This document shows positions 1 to 9,774 of a stretch of 64,000 nt of DNA, in pieces. Source of the DNA: Dictyobacter formicarum (GTDB lineage Bacteria; Chloroflexota; Ktedonobacteria; Ktedonobacterales; Ktedonobacteraceae). A model generated the notes under the pieces. It made no database searches. It was not told the origin of the DNA and saw nothing but the letters and a program-made list of their open reading frames with translations. The stretch is from NCBI RefSeq assembly GCF_016587435.1, contig NZ_BNJJ01000008.1, forward strand, positions 186,001 to 250,000, written 5' to 3'. Position numbers and translations under genes: made by a program. How positions within the stretch are numbered: position 1 is the first letter of the stretch; each line of letters opens with the position of its first letter.

Positions 1-1
1 T

Positions 2-346
2 CCCCAGTCTGATAGAGCTGTTCTTACACAGGCGTGTTTGGCTAAAAACGCCAACACGTTTTTGCGCTACTATCAGGGAGATACAACCCTCTGGCAGGGG
101 CCAAAGGCCAGGCATCATAGCCAATCTGAGGCTGATTTCACCCTGGTTTTACTGCTTCTCTACTGGACTTGTGATAACGTTGCCCAGGTAGATAGGCTGT
201 TTCGCCAATCAGGCCTGATGCGGCCTAAATGGGATCGAAGGCTAAATGGAACAGAGACGTATGGTCAAAGGCTGATTAAAGACGCGCTTTTAAAACGGTA
301 TGGGAGCACTAACTTAAAGGAGGACTTACCTAATGTCTCACGCTGA
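2..346 (+). CDS. C-terminal end of NrS-1-type primase-polymerase (partial, cut by window start)
   Basis: The frame is open from the first bases of the window, so the gene starts upstream. The visible part carries the helical-bundle module that follows the PrimPol core in phage NrS-1-like polymerases: SQSEAD, then a Leu-rich helix, then VDRLFRQSGLMRPKWDRR and TYGQRLI. In that family the module is C-terminal and helps in template or initiation binding, so this is probably a plasmid or phage type primase. The stop overlaps the next gene by 14 bp, which implies one operon. The catalytic half is not visible, so activity cannot be judged. Confidence 0.75.
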   Translation, partial: PQSDRAVLTQACLAKNANTFLRYYQGDTTLWQGPKARHHSQSEADFTLVLLLLYWTCDNVAQVDRLFRQSGLMRPKWDRRLNGTETYGQRLIKDALLKRYGSTNLKEDLPNVSR

Positions 347-3227
347 ATGGATCACTACCGGTATCAACCCGAAGGGAAAAACACCTTCTTTAGAGCCTCC
401 CATTATAGAGGAGGTAAAACAAATAACGCCAATACCTCAAAAACTTGATCCTTTGCTTCTTGGCACTGATTGCACAACCGGTGAGCCAATTACTTTAGAG
501 CAGGAACAACGGCTGTCCGGACTCTATTTAATTGGCAAGACCGGCACCGGCAAAACAACGCTTCTTCTCAACCTTATTCTTCAGGATATCAGGCAAGGAA
601 TGGGAGTCTGCTTTTTTGATACACATGGAGACGCCATTAATGCGCTTTTGGCCCGCATCCCTGCTCAAAGGATGCATGATGTGATTTTAATTGATCCGCT
701 TGATAAAACCCATGCCTTTGGCTTAAATTTGCTTGAGTGCCCAGATCCCAACAATAAAGAAGAACAAAGCCGCGTTATATCCTCGGTAACTGAGATCTTT
801 GCCAAATTGTTTACCCAAAGCGGTGATCTTTTAAAAGAAGCTCCTACCATGGCAGAGACGCTGCAAATGACTCTTCCTCTGCTGCTTGCCAGGCATACTC
901 CGCCGCTCACCATTGCCGAACTGCCTCTACTTACCAGACATGCTTGTGTTCAAGAACAATTGCTAACTGCCAATGTGCATCCAATGGTGCAAAGTTTCTG
1001 GCGGGATGAGTACCAGGCGTTAAATAAAAAAGATCAACGAGAGCTTACCGCCTCAACCATCAAGCGTGTCCATGATTTTATCATTGATCCGTTTTTGTAT
1101 GAAATTATCGGACAAAGTAGAACAACTCTTAACTTTAGGCAAATCATGGATAGCGGAAAAATCCTATTGGTCAAACTTTCTCGGGAGCACAAGCTTATTA
1201 GCAGTCTTATCGGTAGCGTTATTGTGGCACAGATTGCCAATGCTGCCTTTTCCCGAGCGGATACTCCTTTTGAAAGGCGGGTGCAATTTAACTTGTATGC
1301 TGATGAATACCAGTTATTTTGTACGCCAACATTTGCCGAGTTACTTGCGGAGGTAAGAAAGTTTAAAATCGCTACCTGCGTTGCCCATCAGTGGCGCAGT
1401 CAGTTGGATCCTTCCAATCAAGGTGCCACTCTTAATGCCGGATCTATTATCATCCTGCAGGTAACCGCAGAGGACGCGGCCGAACTGGCTTCCCTTATTG
1501 CCCAAAAACCACCGGATCCTGAAACCAGAAAAGAAGTACGTGAGGCAATCTCTCGCCATCCGCTTGAGAGACTGACCCAGATCATCCATCCGCATGAGGA
1601 AATCCATGCCTTTACATCTGACTACCTGTTGTCACTTGTCCACTATAGTCAAACGCTAAAAGAAGATGAACTATGTGAGAACGAAGACTGCACCGCCTGC
1701 GCTACCCAATTGCAAGAGGGCAAGTTTCTCTTAGACCAGTTGCTGGTTGATGTGATGACCGGGCGCCTTCTCCCCTCCTCTCCTGTATTAGTTGAGCAAA
1801 TAAGTGAGATTGTGCTTATGCTAAGAGGGTTTTTGGGAATACAGACAAGTGCCAAGGTTGTACCCACGTATCGTTTGTCACACCGCTGGCCTCAAGGAAA
1901 CTACAAATCTGAAGTAACAACACATATACCCATAGACATTCAAAAGCACTTTATTGAATCGGTGCCCTTGCCTACTGGAGAAAAGGAGGTAAAAGAATTC
2001 CCTCCTGATGATAAGGTGAAGGAATTTATTACGTGCTGTCTTAACTTTCTCTGCCACTTAAAAGACGCATCCTTGGTACCATATAAGCAGGCTATCCCCT
2101 TGCCATTAGGCAAAGCCCGAAAGCTTGAGAGTCCTCCCCCTCATGTACACCTTGCTGAAGTAGATATTTTCGGAGAAGAAGAATACTACTTAAATATTAT
2201 AAAGGTAAAATTACAACAAGCTTTAAGTGAAAAAGATAGTATTCAACAGGCGCGAGCGCAGTTAGATAAAACTGCTGATATCTCATATGCAGAGTATCAA
2301 CGTTTAAAGCAGGAAGTTCACGACACATTGGTTGCCAATAACTGGCGCTATCACCAAATTTTGGAGAGCGGAGGGGCGGAACCTGTTGAAGGAGCCTATA
2401 GGCTCTCACAAAAAATTCGTTTTTTACTTACCGATGTTAACGACCTGCAGGAAGATGGCAGTTACTTTGAACTGGTAGCCTATGCCAAAGGATCAGCGCA
2501 GTTTGCCCAACGCTATGATCTCTCCTTAAAAAAGCAGCGCATTGAAAAGCTCGATCTGGAAATAAAAAAGCAGGATGATCAAAGGGGGCATTATCTTTTT
2601 CGGCTAAGCCAATTAAAAGAACAAGAGGAAAAGTTACGGAAAAAAGAAACAGAGCTTGAGGCTTTTATAGAGCAAAAACTGAAAGAGACGATTATTAGCG
2701 TATCCTTAACGGAAAATGAGTACCTGGCGCTGATGCAAACCTACTTTTCAGAAATGCAGGTTCATCCCCTATGTTACACTCATTTGCGTACCTTTGTGCT
2801 CTCCCTTCTACAAGTTATTCATTTGCTCACCCTTGAAGAGCATATTGCCCCCCTTAAGACACAAAGCGGATATGAGGAAAAACCAGGGACAACAAGAACC
2901 GTTATGGATATGGTCAATGAAAGGGCGCTTGAGCTCACAGATCTTCCAGCCTTTTGCGGCTGGTGTAAGCTGCCAACTGACATTAATGGTGTCAGGCAAG
3001 TTGAAAAGCATAAATTAGTGATCCGTCCCATAGAAAAAGTAGAAAACGAGGCAGAGGTTCTTGCGCATGCAACCACGTTGTTACTCTCCCGCATGCATGA
3101 TCCATCCTCTGGGCTGTATCAAAAACGGGACATTGTCCGAAAGGAGATTGAGGTACGACAAGCCATGTTCTTTACACCTAAGGTGAACAAAACCAGCCGC
3201 ACTACTTGGGATGAAGAGGAAACGTAA
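333..3227 (+). CDS. VirD4/TraG-like DNA-transfer ATPase
   Basis: This is a 964-residue P-loop ATPase. Walker A GKTGTGKT lies at residues 68-75, followed by an FFDTHGD segment, and the Walker B-like YADEYQLF has its acidic pair at about 324-325. The next stretch, RKFKIATCVAHQW, is typical of type IV secretion coupling-protein/DUF87-like ATPases that survey DNA and hand it to a membrane channel. No clear N-terminal membrane segment is seen, so it is a soluble-type coupling ATPase. A Cys-rich patch (CENEDCTAC) lies near residue 450, and a Lys/Glu-rich coiled coil lies at about 640-790. A strong SD (AAAGGAGG, 316-323) sets the start. It sits between a primase piece and a replication-relaxation gene, a common plasmid order. 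Substrate and partner channel are unknown. Confidence 0.8.
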   Translation: MSHAEWITTGINPKGKTPSLEPPIIEEVKQITPIPQKLDPLLLGTDCTTGEPITLEQEQRLSGLYLIGKTGTGKTTLLLNLILQDIRQGMGVCFFDTHGDAINALLARIPAQRMHDVILIDPLDKTHAFGLNLLECPDPNNKEEQSRVISSVTEIFAKLFTQSGDLLKEAPTMAETLQMTLPLLLARHTPPLTIAELPLLTRHACVQEQLLTANVHPMVQSFWRDEYQALNKKDQRELTASTIKRVHDFIIDPFLYEIIGQSRTTLNFRQIMDSGKILLVKLSREHKLISSLIGSVIVAQIANAAFSRADTPFERRVQFNLYADEYQLFCTPTFAELLAEVRKFKIATCVAHQWRSQLDPSNQGATLNAGSIIILQVTAEDAAELASLIAQKPPDPETRKEVREAISRHPLERLTQIIHPHEEIHAFTSDYLLSLVHYSQTLKEDELCENEDCTACATQLQEGKFLLDQLLVDVMTGRLLPSSPVLVEQISEIVLMLRGFLGIQTSAKVVPTYRLSHRWPQGNYKSEVTTHIPIDIQKHFIESVPLPTGEKEVKEFPPDDKVKEFITCCLNFLCHLKDASLVPYKQAIPLPLGKARKLESPPPHVHLAEVDIFGEEEYYLNIIKVKLQQALSEKDSIQQARAQLDKTADISYAEYQRLKQEVHDTLVANNWRYHQILESGGAEPVEGAYRLSQKIRFLLTDVNDLQEDGSYFELVAYAKGSAQFAQRYDLSLKKQRIEKLDLEIKKQDDQRGHYLFRLSQLKEQEEKLRKKETELEAFIEQKLKETIISVSLTENEYLALMQTYFSEMQVHPLCYTHLRTFVLSLLQVIHLLTLEEHIAPLKTQSGYEEKPGTTRTVMDMVNERALELTDLPAFCGWCKLPTDINGVRQVEKHKLVIRPIEKVENEAEVLAHATTLLLSRMHDPSSGLYQKRDIVRKEIEVRQAMFFTPKVNKTSRTTWDEEET

Positions 3228-3353
3228 AGACCCTTAGAAAAATGTAGGAGGGATTATAGCGTTTTCTACGCATGGACTGTTAGGATAGCTCTTTGTATGC
3301 CAGACCTGTTTGAAAAGGACAGAGCCCTTATTTTCTTTGCAAAGGAGCAGACC

Positions 3354-4406
3354 ATGGTTGAAAATCAGATGGAGATACCAATGAAGAGTGCAGCTACTGC
3401 TCAAAGCCTTAAAAAACGTGGCAAACAGGCACACATGCACTATGAACCAACAGAGCTGGACTATGAAATTTTGACCTATGTGAAGGAGTATTATTTGCTT
3501 AGTACCTGGCAGCTGGTCAACCTGCATTATGCCAAGGGCTCAAAGACCCGTGCCAGTACCAAGTTGCAAATCCTCTCAGGCCAAAGCCAGAAAACACCCG
3601 CGAAAGTCTATCTTTATCGAGAAGCACTGGAAAGAAAGGCACCTGGCAACCCTACTTTTGTCTATTGTCTGGCCACCTGCGGGCTATCGTACCTTCGCCG
3701 CAATGGTTATCCTAACCTAACCCGCCGCTTTCGACCGTGTGAAACCCGGGGGCTTTCCTACTTGCATAAACTGCATTGCTTAAATGTGAATGATATTCTG
3801 ATTGCTGCCCGCAATCTGTCTAAAGTCTCTCCTGATATTACTCTTGCCCAGTGGCGCCATGATTTTGATCTGCAAAAGATACCGGCTGTTGTTACATTTG
3901 CAAGGGACTTAACGACCAGCTACAGTGGGGAAAGTGTGCAGCAGACTGTGAGACTGGTGCCTGACGGGATGCTTGATTTCAGGCTTAGACTCTACGACGC
4001 TAAGGTAAATGAATGGCGGCGTGTCATCCTCTTTGAAGTGGATCGGGGAACAGAAACCAATAGTAAAAAGTTTAAGGAAAAAATCCTTGCCTATATCCAC
4101 TATTGCCTGCCTGAGGGCGGCTTTGAGAAGCGTTATGGCAAGACCAATAAACGCATTGCCTATATTGTTACTCGCGGTGGTGAAAAGCGGCTAATAATGC
4201 TTCGCCACTGGTGTGAGGAAGTATTACGAGAGCAACATTTCGAACAGGAGCAGAACTTATTCCGCTTTACCAGTATTTCACAACAGACTGACCAGGATAC
4301 CGGCAGCATACGAGAAGAGCTGGCAATCTCCCCGACGCTGTTTGTCCAACCGGTCTGGTACAAGCCGTTTGAGGAAGAACCAGATACGCTGCTATGGAAA
4401 CCATAG
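3354..4406 (+). CDS. Replication-relaxation family protein
   Basis: The 350-residue protein has an N-terminal winged-helix-like part (ELDYEILTYVKEYYLL) and then the C-terminal fold typical of replication-relaxation proteins: RLVPDGMLDFRL followed by FEVDRGTE and KFKEKILAY. The PD...E-x-D arrangement resembles a PD-(D/E)xK nuclease-like core. Members are encoded on plasmids and integrative elements of Gram-positives and Chloroflexota and are thought to act in replication initiation or relaxation. ATG 3354 is chosen over an upstream in-frame start because AAAGGAG at 3341-3347 sits 6 bases before it. It is probably co-transcribed with the VirD4-like gene 130 bp upstream. Confidence 0.8.
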   Translation: MVENQMEIPMKSAATAQSLKKRGKQAHMHYEPTELDYEILTYVKEYYLLSTWQLVNLHYAKGSKTRASTKLQILSGQSQKTPAKVYLYREALERKAPGNPTFVYCLATCGLSYLRRNGYPNLTRRFRPCETRGLSYLHKLHCLNVNDILIAARNLSKVSPDITLAQWRHDFDLQKIPAVVTFARDLTTSYSGESVQQTVRLVPDGMLDFRLRLYDAKVNEWRRVILFEVDRGTETNSKKFKEKILAYIHYCLPEGGFEKRYGKTNKRIAYIVTRGGEKRLIMLRHWCEEVLREQHFEQEQNLFRFTSISQQTDQDTGSIREELAISPTLFVQPVWYKPFEEEPDTLLWKP

Positions 4407-4778
4407 GTTCGCCTCAGTGGTGGGTTAAAACAGCGGCAAGGAAAATGAAAATTTTCTCCCCTCCCTTGTTGTAGATTAGCGAAACAAAGTTTATGCATTT
4501 TTGCAGAGAGAAGGCACTATAATATACAAGGAATTTGCAGAACGAAACCATATATCAAGCATGACACATATCACTGCTTTTCTCCTTCTTTCTGCTAGAA
4601 TACGCATCGAAAAGGCAATGCGTCTGTTATCAAACTCGTAACTTGGCTCTTTCTATTCTTGTAGCATAAAGCGTGGATACAAGAAACATTTGGACAGTGT
4701 GTTAGTAGGTGCTGTAGATGTTTTGCCTGTATACCGTAAGCGAAACCGAACAATGCCTTAAAGGCAGGAGAATGAACA
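4407..4778. other. Intergenic stretch without a recognisable gene
   Basis: About 370 bases. I see a possible -10 box TATAAT at 4518-4523 pointing to the right but no convincing -35, and no ORF with coding character on either strand. It probably holds the promoter of the gene at 4779. Confidence 0.4.
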
Positions 4779-5174
4779 ATGATCCAGTTACGTATCGAGC
4801 CTGGACAAGGGATTTCTGTAAAGGGCATGCCAGTTTTACGAAGGCTCAAAAGAAGAAAATATGTGAACGTTGAGTGTCTAACAGGAAATGAGCCGGTTAT
4901 TAGGATAACTGAGACAACTGCTGTTGGAGGACAAATCGACTGTGTTACTGCGGGAGCGCTCAAAATCTTTTGGTCGCTTCCGGTTGATCCCAAAGAGCAA
5001 GATGACGTTCTTTGGGGTGTTCCAGAAGGGAATTCGTTTGAAGCTGATGGAACAACCTTTGCGATGCCTGAAAATACGTTGATGTTGAGCCGGAAAGATT
5101 GCGATCCGCAAAAACTGCGGCTAAGCATGGAAAAGCTTCTGTTAGCGATTGAAGATTACCTTCGATATGGCTAA
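4779..5174 (+). CDS. Conserved-looking hypothetical protein, 131 aa
   Basis: I do not recognise the family. The start is supported by AGGAG at 4766-4770, 8 bases ahead of the ATG. The protein looks soluble and globular: a basic patch LRRLKRRKYVNV near residue 25, beta-strand-like segments in the middle, and a C-terminal helix ending IEDYLRYG. No signal peptide or membrane segment is present. It stands alone and is followed by a strong hairpin terminator, so it is probably monocistronic. Confidence 0.6.
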   Translation: MIQLRIEPGQGISVKGMPVLRRLKRRKYVNVECLTGNEPVIRITETTAVGGQIDCVTAGALKIFWSLPVDPKEQDDVLWGVPEGNSFEADGTTFAMPENTLMLSRKDCDPQKLRLSMEKLLLAIEDYLRYG

Positions 5175-5262
5175 AGCAGCTGATATGGATTTGTTACAAC
5201 TACACTGGTTAAAAAGCTACTACACAAGTGCGTAGGCCGTTTTTTCCGTGCATGATGCTATT

Positions 5263-5310
5263 GAGGCTGACTCTTCAAAAGTACAATTTGTACTAAAAAA
5301 AGTCAGCCTC
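5263..5310 (+). terminator. Nested-hairpin terminator
   Basis: An outer perfect 10-bp stem (GAGGCTGACT 5263-5272 with AGTCAGCCTC 5301-5310) encloses an inner stem (AGTACAA 5280-5286 with TTGTACT 5288-5294). A T-rich tail follows. The layout matches the element at 6331-6382. Confidence 0.7.
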
Positions 5311-5360
5311 TTTCTTGTGAATGAAATGGGAATCTTAAAAATACCACAGAGTATAATGTT

Positions 5361-5515
5361 TCACTGACCATTAAACAGCATTCTAGACCCCGCCATCTTA
5401 ACGGATGAAGAATTTCATTATCTTATAAGGCAGCGACCCTTGTACGCCATCTGGTGGCTTTTAAAACAGGATGAAATGATGCTTGTCGGGAGGAAGGATG
5501 GTTAGTGTTTCTGGG
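5361..5515. repeat. Degenerate repeat, copy A
   Basis: About 150 bp that aligns by eye with 13152-13295. Shared landmarks are a TTCTAG near the left end, GGATGAAG followed by TTCATTATCTT, GGCAG, CCCTTGTACGC, and GGGAG before GTTAGT. Copy B flanks the 3' end of a coiled-coil gene, so copy A is probably what remains of a third such locus. Confidence 0.5.
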
Positions 5516-5549
5516 GATGCAGCTTTCACTAGCCCTGTTGGAATAATCT

Positions 5550-5735
5550 TTACAACGGTATAGATGTATCGATGGCATGAAGCAACAGGGACCACATCGT
5601 CTTGAAATTGTCGAACCTTTTATCACTCGCAATTTCTGCGAAGGTTAAAGCGTTTTTTGTAGATGCTTCCAACTCTTTTAATCGAGGCGCTAATTCAATC
5701 TAGATGGAGTTTTGTACGAGACTCAATTCACAGTT
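5550..5735 (-). pseudogene. Remnant of a helical protein gene
   Basis: On the minus strand one frame reads as a coherent charged helix (ELAPRLKELEASTKNAL, then FAEIASDKRFDNFKTMW). It is bounded by a TAA at 5552-5550 and interrupted by a TAG at 5702-5700 that could be a decayed CAG. No start codon with a ribosome-binding site is visible. The codon pattern looks coding, but it is short, so the call is tentative. It adjoins repeat copy A and may be part of the same decayed locus. Confidence 0.35.
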
Positions 5736-5972
5736 TTTGCCTTATTCCTTTTCCTCTGCTAAAATACCTGTTATAAAGGTAGATGACATTGATATAGTAA
5801 TTTTTTATCTTTTTCATATTGCACTTTGAAATTGTTACGGGAGTACTTTCTTTTTTGGCCTTGCCGGAGAATTCATAAAATCTATGGCTTGTCTGGCAGG
5901 AATAAAAGGGATTCTCTGTTATTACAGCAACGGGCTGTAATAAAGAATTTCTTTTTGCCAAAGGAGAAAAAT

Positions 5973-6227
5973 ATGCTAGAGATTTTACTCTATCTATTAT
6001 TGTTTCTAGTGATTGTATCAATTGTACTCGGAAGGTATAGGGTATATACTGGCTATAGACCACTATATACAGAGCCGTGCTATGATCATATTCCACGATC
6101 ACCGATATATGATTGTCCAAAACATCCAGGTCAGCGTTGGTCACGCCCGCATGTTGGTTTTTCAATACCTGAATGTCCTGTATGTGGAGAAACTTTAGCA
6201 CTCGACGAAAAAAAACAAACATTTTAG
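5973..6227 (+). CDS. Small single-pass membrane protein with Cys pairs
   Basis: The 84-aa protein starts at ATG 5973, preceded by AAAGGAG, in preference to an upstream in-frame start without a ribosome-binding site. Residues 2-19 form a hydrophobic membrane helix (LEILLYLLLFLVIVSIVL). The rest is hydrophilic with Cys at PCYD, DCPKHPG and ECPVCGE; the last CPVCGE resembles half of a zinc ribbon. No family is recognised. The downstream nested hairpin suggests a single-gene transcript. Confidence 0.55.
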   Translation: MLEILLYLLLFLVIVSIVLGRYRVYTGYRPLYTEPCYDHIPRSPIYDCPKHPGQRWSRPHVGFSIPECPVCGETLALDEKKQTF

Positions 6228-6330
6228 AACATAGAGTTTATTAAACCGCAACAAAGAAATTGCAAACCACCGCAAGGATGCGGATGTTTCTACAATAGCG
6301 TAGCAAATCTCCACACTTGTGTTATTTTTG

Positions 6331-6382
6331 AGGGGCTTACTCTTATTTAGTACAGATGTTGTACTTTCTCAAGTAAGCCCCT
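6331..6382 (+). terminator. Nested-hairpin terminator, relative of 5263-5310
   Basis: An outer 11-bp stem (AGGGGCTTACT 6331-6341 with AGTAAGCCCCT 6372-6382) encloses an inner stem AGTACA (6349-6354) / TGTACT (6360-6365). CTTTTTCTTG follows. Sequence and architecture are close to the 5263 element. Confidence 0.7.
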
Positions 6383-6479
6383 TTTTCTTGGAAACGGAGA
6401 AATCCTATACGCTCCTGTGGCCGTAAAGAAAAGATGGTAGCTTAATTCCCCTATTATTATGTATGGATAGGGAAAGGGA

Positions 6480-8618
6480 TTACTTCCCAAAGAAGCGCTG
6501 AGTAAATGTGGCAATGAAACTAACTTCGATCAATAAACCTATGGTTGCTTCAAGAGCAGCGAGCATTGTTAATGGATGGCCTAAAGTAATTTGATCAAGG
6601 CCAGGAAAAAGGCCTCGTCCATGAAACGAGACGAGACTGAGAACAAATGCATTTGGAAATAACTGTGGAAGTTTATCAGGTCCTAATAATTGATATGCCA
6701 CCGCGAACGTTGTAATGATGAATAGATACCAGAAAAATCCCCGTAGTGGTTTATAACCATAACCTATAAGGATATCAAGGAACAATGAGAAGAGATATCT
6801 TCCATAATCAACCTGTATCTTGAGGAAAGCAAATAATGGTTTGGTATCTTGTTGAAAATCAAGAATATCACTCCAGATCATATCCCTAAAATCCCTGATA
6901 GTGCCAATAAATTGTTGAGCCCGTTGCTGTACAGCAATATAACAAAACACAACAATAACTAGTATGAATAATGTTCCTTGCTTGAGGTACAATACTGTCC
7001 AAGTCAATAGCATTGGAACTAACAGAAAAACTATAATGCTCATTATGCTAGTGATCATAAAAGTGACCATGAGACGAAAATTTACATTTTCTTTGAAAAG
7101 ATATATGATAAGAGGTATCACTGATAATACCCCTACTATCAGTGATACCAAGTTTATCTCATGGACAAATTTATGATTGCCTAACACTGCAAAAATAAGA
7201 GCCAGGGCCAAAAAGACAACCCCCACTGTATTTAATATATATAACCAGTATTTATCTAATATAAATTCCTGATTTTTGAGCTGATTTTGTGGCTGAGACA
7301 TTAATTTAGATAGCCATGTACCATTCAATTGTGGCTTATTTAGCTGGCTTATCTCTGCGCCTACTTGAAATTTTCGCACTTGTAGTTGGTTTATTTCTGC
7401 TCGATAGGCAAAGTAATCTGAAGCTTTATTCAACCCTTGATCTCGTAGCGCGACAGCAAGTTGGTGGTTGGCACTAGCGGCTTCTTGATATGCTTCGAGT
7501 GTTTCTTTTTCTTTATTTTTCCCTTGACCTCTCTTTTTTACTTCTTCCGCTTCGGTTTCATCACCCAATTTTAGCGGCCATTTCCTCACTCCTTCAAGGT
7601 TAACATCATCCCAATAGATATTGGCAACACGAGTTCTCTCATCCAAAGTAACATGCTGAAGTGAAGTTGCATGATCAAAATATACAGAACGCAGATCTGC
7701 ACCGTCCAGATGCGCGCCATCAAGCGCTGCTTGTTTTAAAACAGCATCGTTTAGGTGAGCATTCTTTAGGTTCGCTCCACGTAACGAAGCTGCTTGTAAA
7801 CAGGCTCGCTGGAGATATGCGCCCTCTAGGTTTATTGCTGCGGCATCTTTTTCTTTGTCTCCGGCTGTGTTCCACTCATCTCCTGACAAACCGCCTCGTA
7901 ACTCTGTTAATGGTAATCTGCGGAGATCTGCTTTTTCTAAGTTCGCACCGCGTAGATCCAGCCCTCTTTTAGATTGCCCTGGACTGAGAGGGCTCCAATT
8001 TTCCAATACTTCAATCCATTTTACTTGTTGCTTATCTGATGCCACATCTTTATTGGGCGGCATTATTGGTAATGCGTGTGTTATTAATAGATACTCAACA
8101 TCTGCCCGATTCATAGATCGATTTCTAAATGGATATAGACCTCGATTAATATCAGATGGAGCAATGCGCCATCCTTCAAGTTCTCTACGGCGAGTATCAT
8201 TAACCTCCGGCTCTGTACGCCACGGTTGTCCACAAATACACCACCAAGCATGAAAATGTCCAATCCAGACATAAAAATATGCAAGCCAAGCGTCACTTGG
8301 TTGCTTCAGTTGTTCTTTTTCCTTCTTTGAAATAATTACATTATAGGTTAGATATGCATCATAAGTCCCATGCCAATGAGTACGCGGGTAATCAATAATC
8401 CTGCTGGTTATTGTATTATAAGCATCCCGGGCATCATCAAGGGTCGTCCAAAAATCAACTTCTGCTGCAAAATATCGATTTGTATATTTCCGCCACTCTT
8501 CAGAGTAGCTAACCATGTCTGGAAACTTGTTAGGATCAGGCAATGGTTCAGGAAGTAATAACGGATTGCGTACTTGTGGTAATAGGAGTACCTGATGGGT
8601 TGGACTAGTATTGAGCAT
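6480..8618 (-). CDS. Pentapeptide-repeat membrane protein with channel-like C-terminus
   Basis: This 712-residue protein has three parts. Residues about 1-215 are a soluble N-terminal region of unknown fold. Residues about 215-340 are pentapeptide repeats of the A(D/N)Lxx type (LDLRGANLEKADLRR, LRGANLKNAHLNDAVL, LDGAHLDGADLRS), which form a right-handed quadrilateral beta helix used in protein contacts. After a charged linker come about five membrane helices. The last two, with a pore-like loop between them (LVSFHGRGLFPG, then ATIGLLIEVSFIATF), recall two-TM ion-channel modules, but the TxGYGD filter of potassium channels is absent. SD-like AGAAGG precedes the start. It stands alone; ligand and conductance are unknown. 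Confidence 0.65.
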   Translation of the reverse strand: MLNTSPTHQVLLLPQVRNPLLLPEPLPDPNKFPDMVSYSEEWRKYTNRYFAAEVDFWTTLDDARDAYNTITSRIIDYPRTHWHGTYDAYLTYNVIISKKEKEQLKQPSDAWLAYFYVWIGHFHAWWCICGQPWRTEPEVNDTRRRELEGWRIAPSDINRGLYPFRNRSMNRADVEYLLITHALPIMPPNKDVASDKQQVKWIEVLENWSPLSPGQSKRGLDLRGANLEKADLRRLPLTELRGGLSGDEWNTAGDKEKDAAAINLEGAYLQRACLQAASLRGANLKNAHLNDAVLKQAALDGAHLDGADLRSVYFDHATSLQHVTLDERTRVANIYWDDVNLEGVRKWPLKLGDETEAEEVKKRGQGKNKEKETLEAYQEAASANHQLAVALRDQGLNKASDYFAYRAEINQLQVRKFQVGAEISQLNKPQLNGTWLSKLMSQPQNQLKNQEFILDKYWLYILNTVGVVFLALALIFAVLGNHKFVHEINLVSLIVGVLSVIPLIIYLFKENVNFRLMVTFMITSIMSIIVFLLVPMLLTWTVLYLKQGTLFILVIVVFCYIAVQQRAQQFIGTIRDFRDMIWSDILDFQQDTKPLFAFLKIQVDYGRYLFSLFLDILIGYGYKPLRGFFWYLFIITTFAVAYQLLGPDKLPQLFPNAFVLSLVSFHGRGLFPGLDQITLGHPLTMLAALEATIGLLIEVSFIATFTQRFFGK

Positions 8619-8809
8619 ATTTTGCCTTCTTTTAAGCAGTCCCCTGCAATATCTTTCCTTACTCTAGCTTTCCCTTATTTGCTCTTGATTGAGGTATTAT
8701 TTGACTTCCATGTCACACTAATATCACTGATTGCTAGATTAATATCACGGTTAAATCACAATATATTTACCTGCCGTTGCATAAAATTATTGTTTAAGAT
8801 TTCACAAAT

Positions 8810-9112
8810 TTATTTCTTCTCAACAATAAGGAAAGATTGCTGGTGCGGATGAGTATAACTATCAACATCATCGGCGTTATTAATAGCTGACATGCTTATT
8901 ACTCCTTTCAATTCTCCACCTTTTCTTTCTATCTCTTTAAGCATTAAATTGAGATTTTCTTCTGCTTCATTTACCGTTGGACAACGCATTGCACCACGTC
9001 CACTAGTTGTTCTTCCCCATTTAAGCATTTGCGGCACCCTATATGCTCTTAAACCACTTTCAAGTTGAATATATTCGCTAAAATTAATATTAACCTCTTT
9101 TTCATCATACAT
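8810..9112 (-). CDS. Hypothetical protein, 100 aa
   Basis: A strong AGGAGGTGAGG sequence lies just upstream of the start, supporting a real gene. The product is soluble, with a basic centre (KWGRTTSGRGAMR), an amphipathic helix (NLNLMLKEIERKGGEL), and a C-terminal strand ending SFLIVEKK. I recognise no family. It is divergent from nothing obvious and followed by the pentapeptide gene on the same strand 190 bp away. Confidence 0.55.
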   Translation of the reverse strand: MYDEKEVNINFSEYIQLESGLRAYRVPQMLKWGRTTSGRGAMRCPTVNEAEENLNLMLKEIERKGGELKGVISMSAINNADDVDSYTHPHQQSFLIVEKK

Positions 9113-9249
9113 ACTTCCTCACCTCCTTTGCATTTAAAATGTATTATATATACTAGCATAATAATACAATAAGTTGAATATTCAAACAGCGGAAATCTTG
9201 AATATTCTTGTAAAGTCCCTATTAAATTAATATAACTTAATCTTTTCTA

Positions 9250-9656
9250 AAAGCAATGCAAAACATAGTAACAGCATTACATCAAAGCCATTTTGCCAAA
9301 GCAGATCTTCACTTCAAAGTCCAAGCAGCCCGATTTATTTCTCTGAGACATCAGAAAGTAGAGGAAATCCCTGGTTTTTATACCACTCATCATTGTGTTC
9401 AGTTTCACAGATATTTTGCAGAAGAAAGGCTCGGTGTTGGCCAAGCCAGTCAACGTTTTGTTGCGTTCGGTGGGCAACTGGAGATCCTCCAGATAGTGAC
9501 GAAATTCGTCACGTTGGCTTCTCTTGCCGAACAGGTCATCGAAGGATCTGGTGTAAGGCTTCCAAAGGCTCAGGGCAGTTGAAATAGCTCGTCGTTTGGT
9601 CATCTCACCTTCCTCCTCTCCCTTTATTCTACTCTCCACCATCCACTGTCAACAAA
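9250..9656 (-). mobile_element. IS701-family remnant (right end and transposase N-terminus only)
   Basis: The minus strand starts with MTKRRAISTA, followed by FDDLFGKRSQRDEF and PTERNKTLTGLANTEP, closely matching the N-terminus of the intact transposase at 36781-38214. After about 55 residues similarity stops and the frame continues into unrelated sequence. The outer inverted repeat TGTCAACAAA is at 9647-9656. No left end is seen, so it cannot move by itself. Confidence 0.75.
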
Positions 9657-9774
9657 GTTGCGATAGGATATCATATGATAATCACGAACAACCACTATAC
9701 ACACAAAGACAAATCACAAAGAATAGATGTAATCAAGAAGAGGTACAATGGCGACGACTTTAAGTAGCGCTACC

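Noticed and set aside
5263..6382. Integron attC sites suggested by nested inverted repeats
   Set aside because: The RYYYAAC/GTTRRRY core sites are absent and no integron integrase is present.
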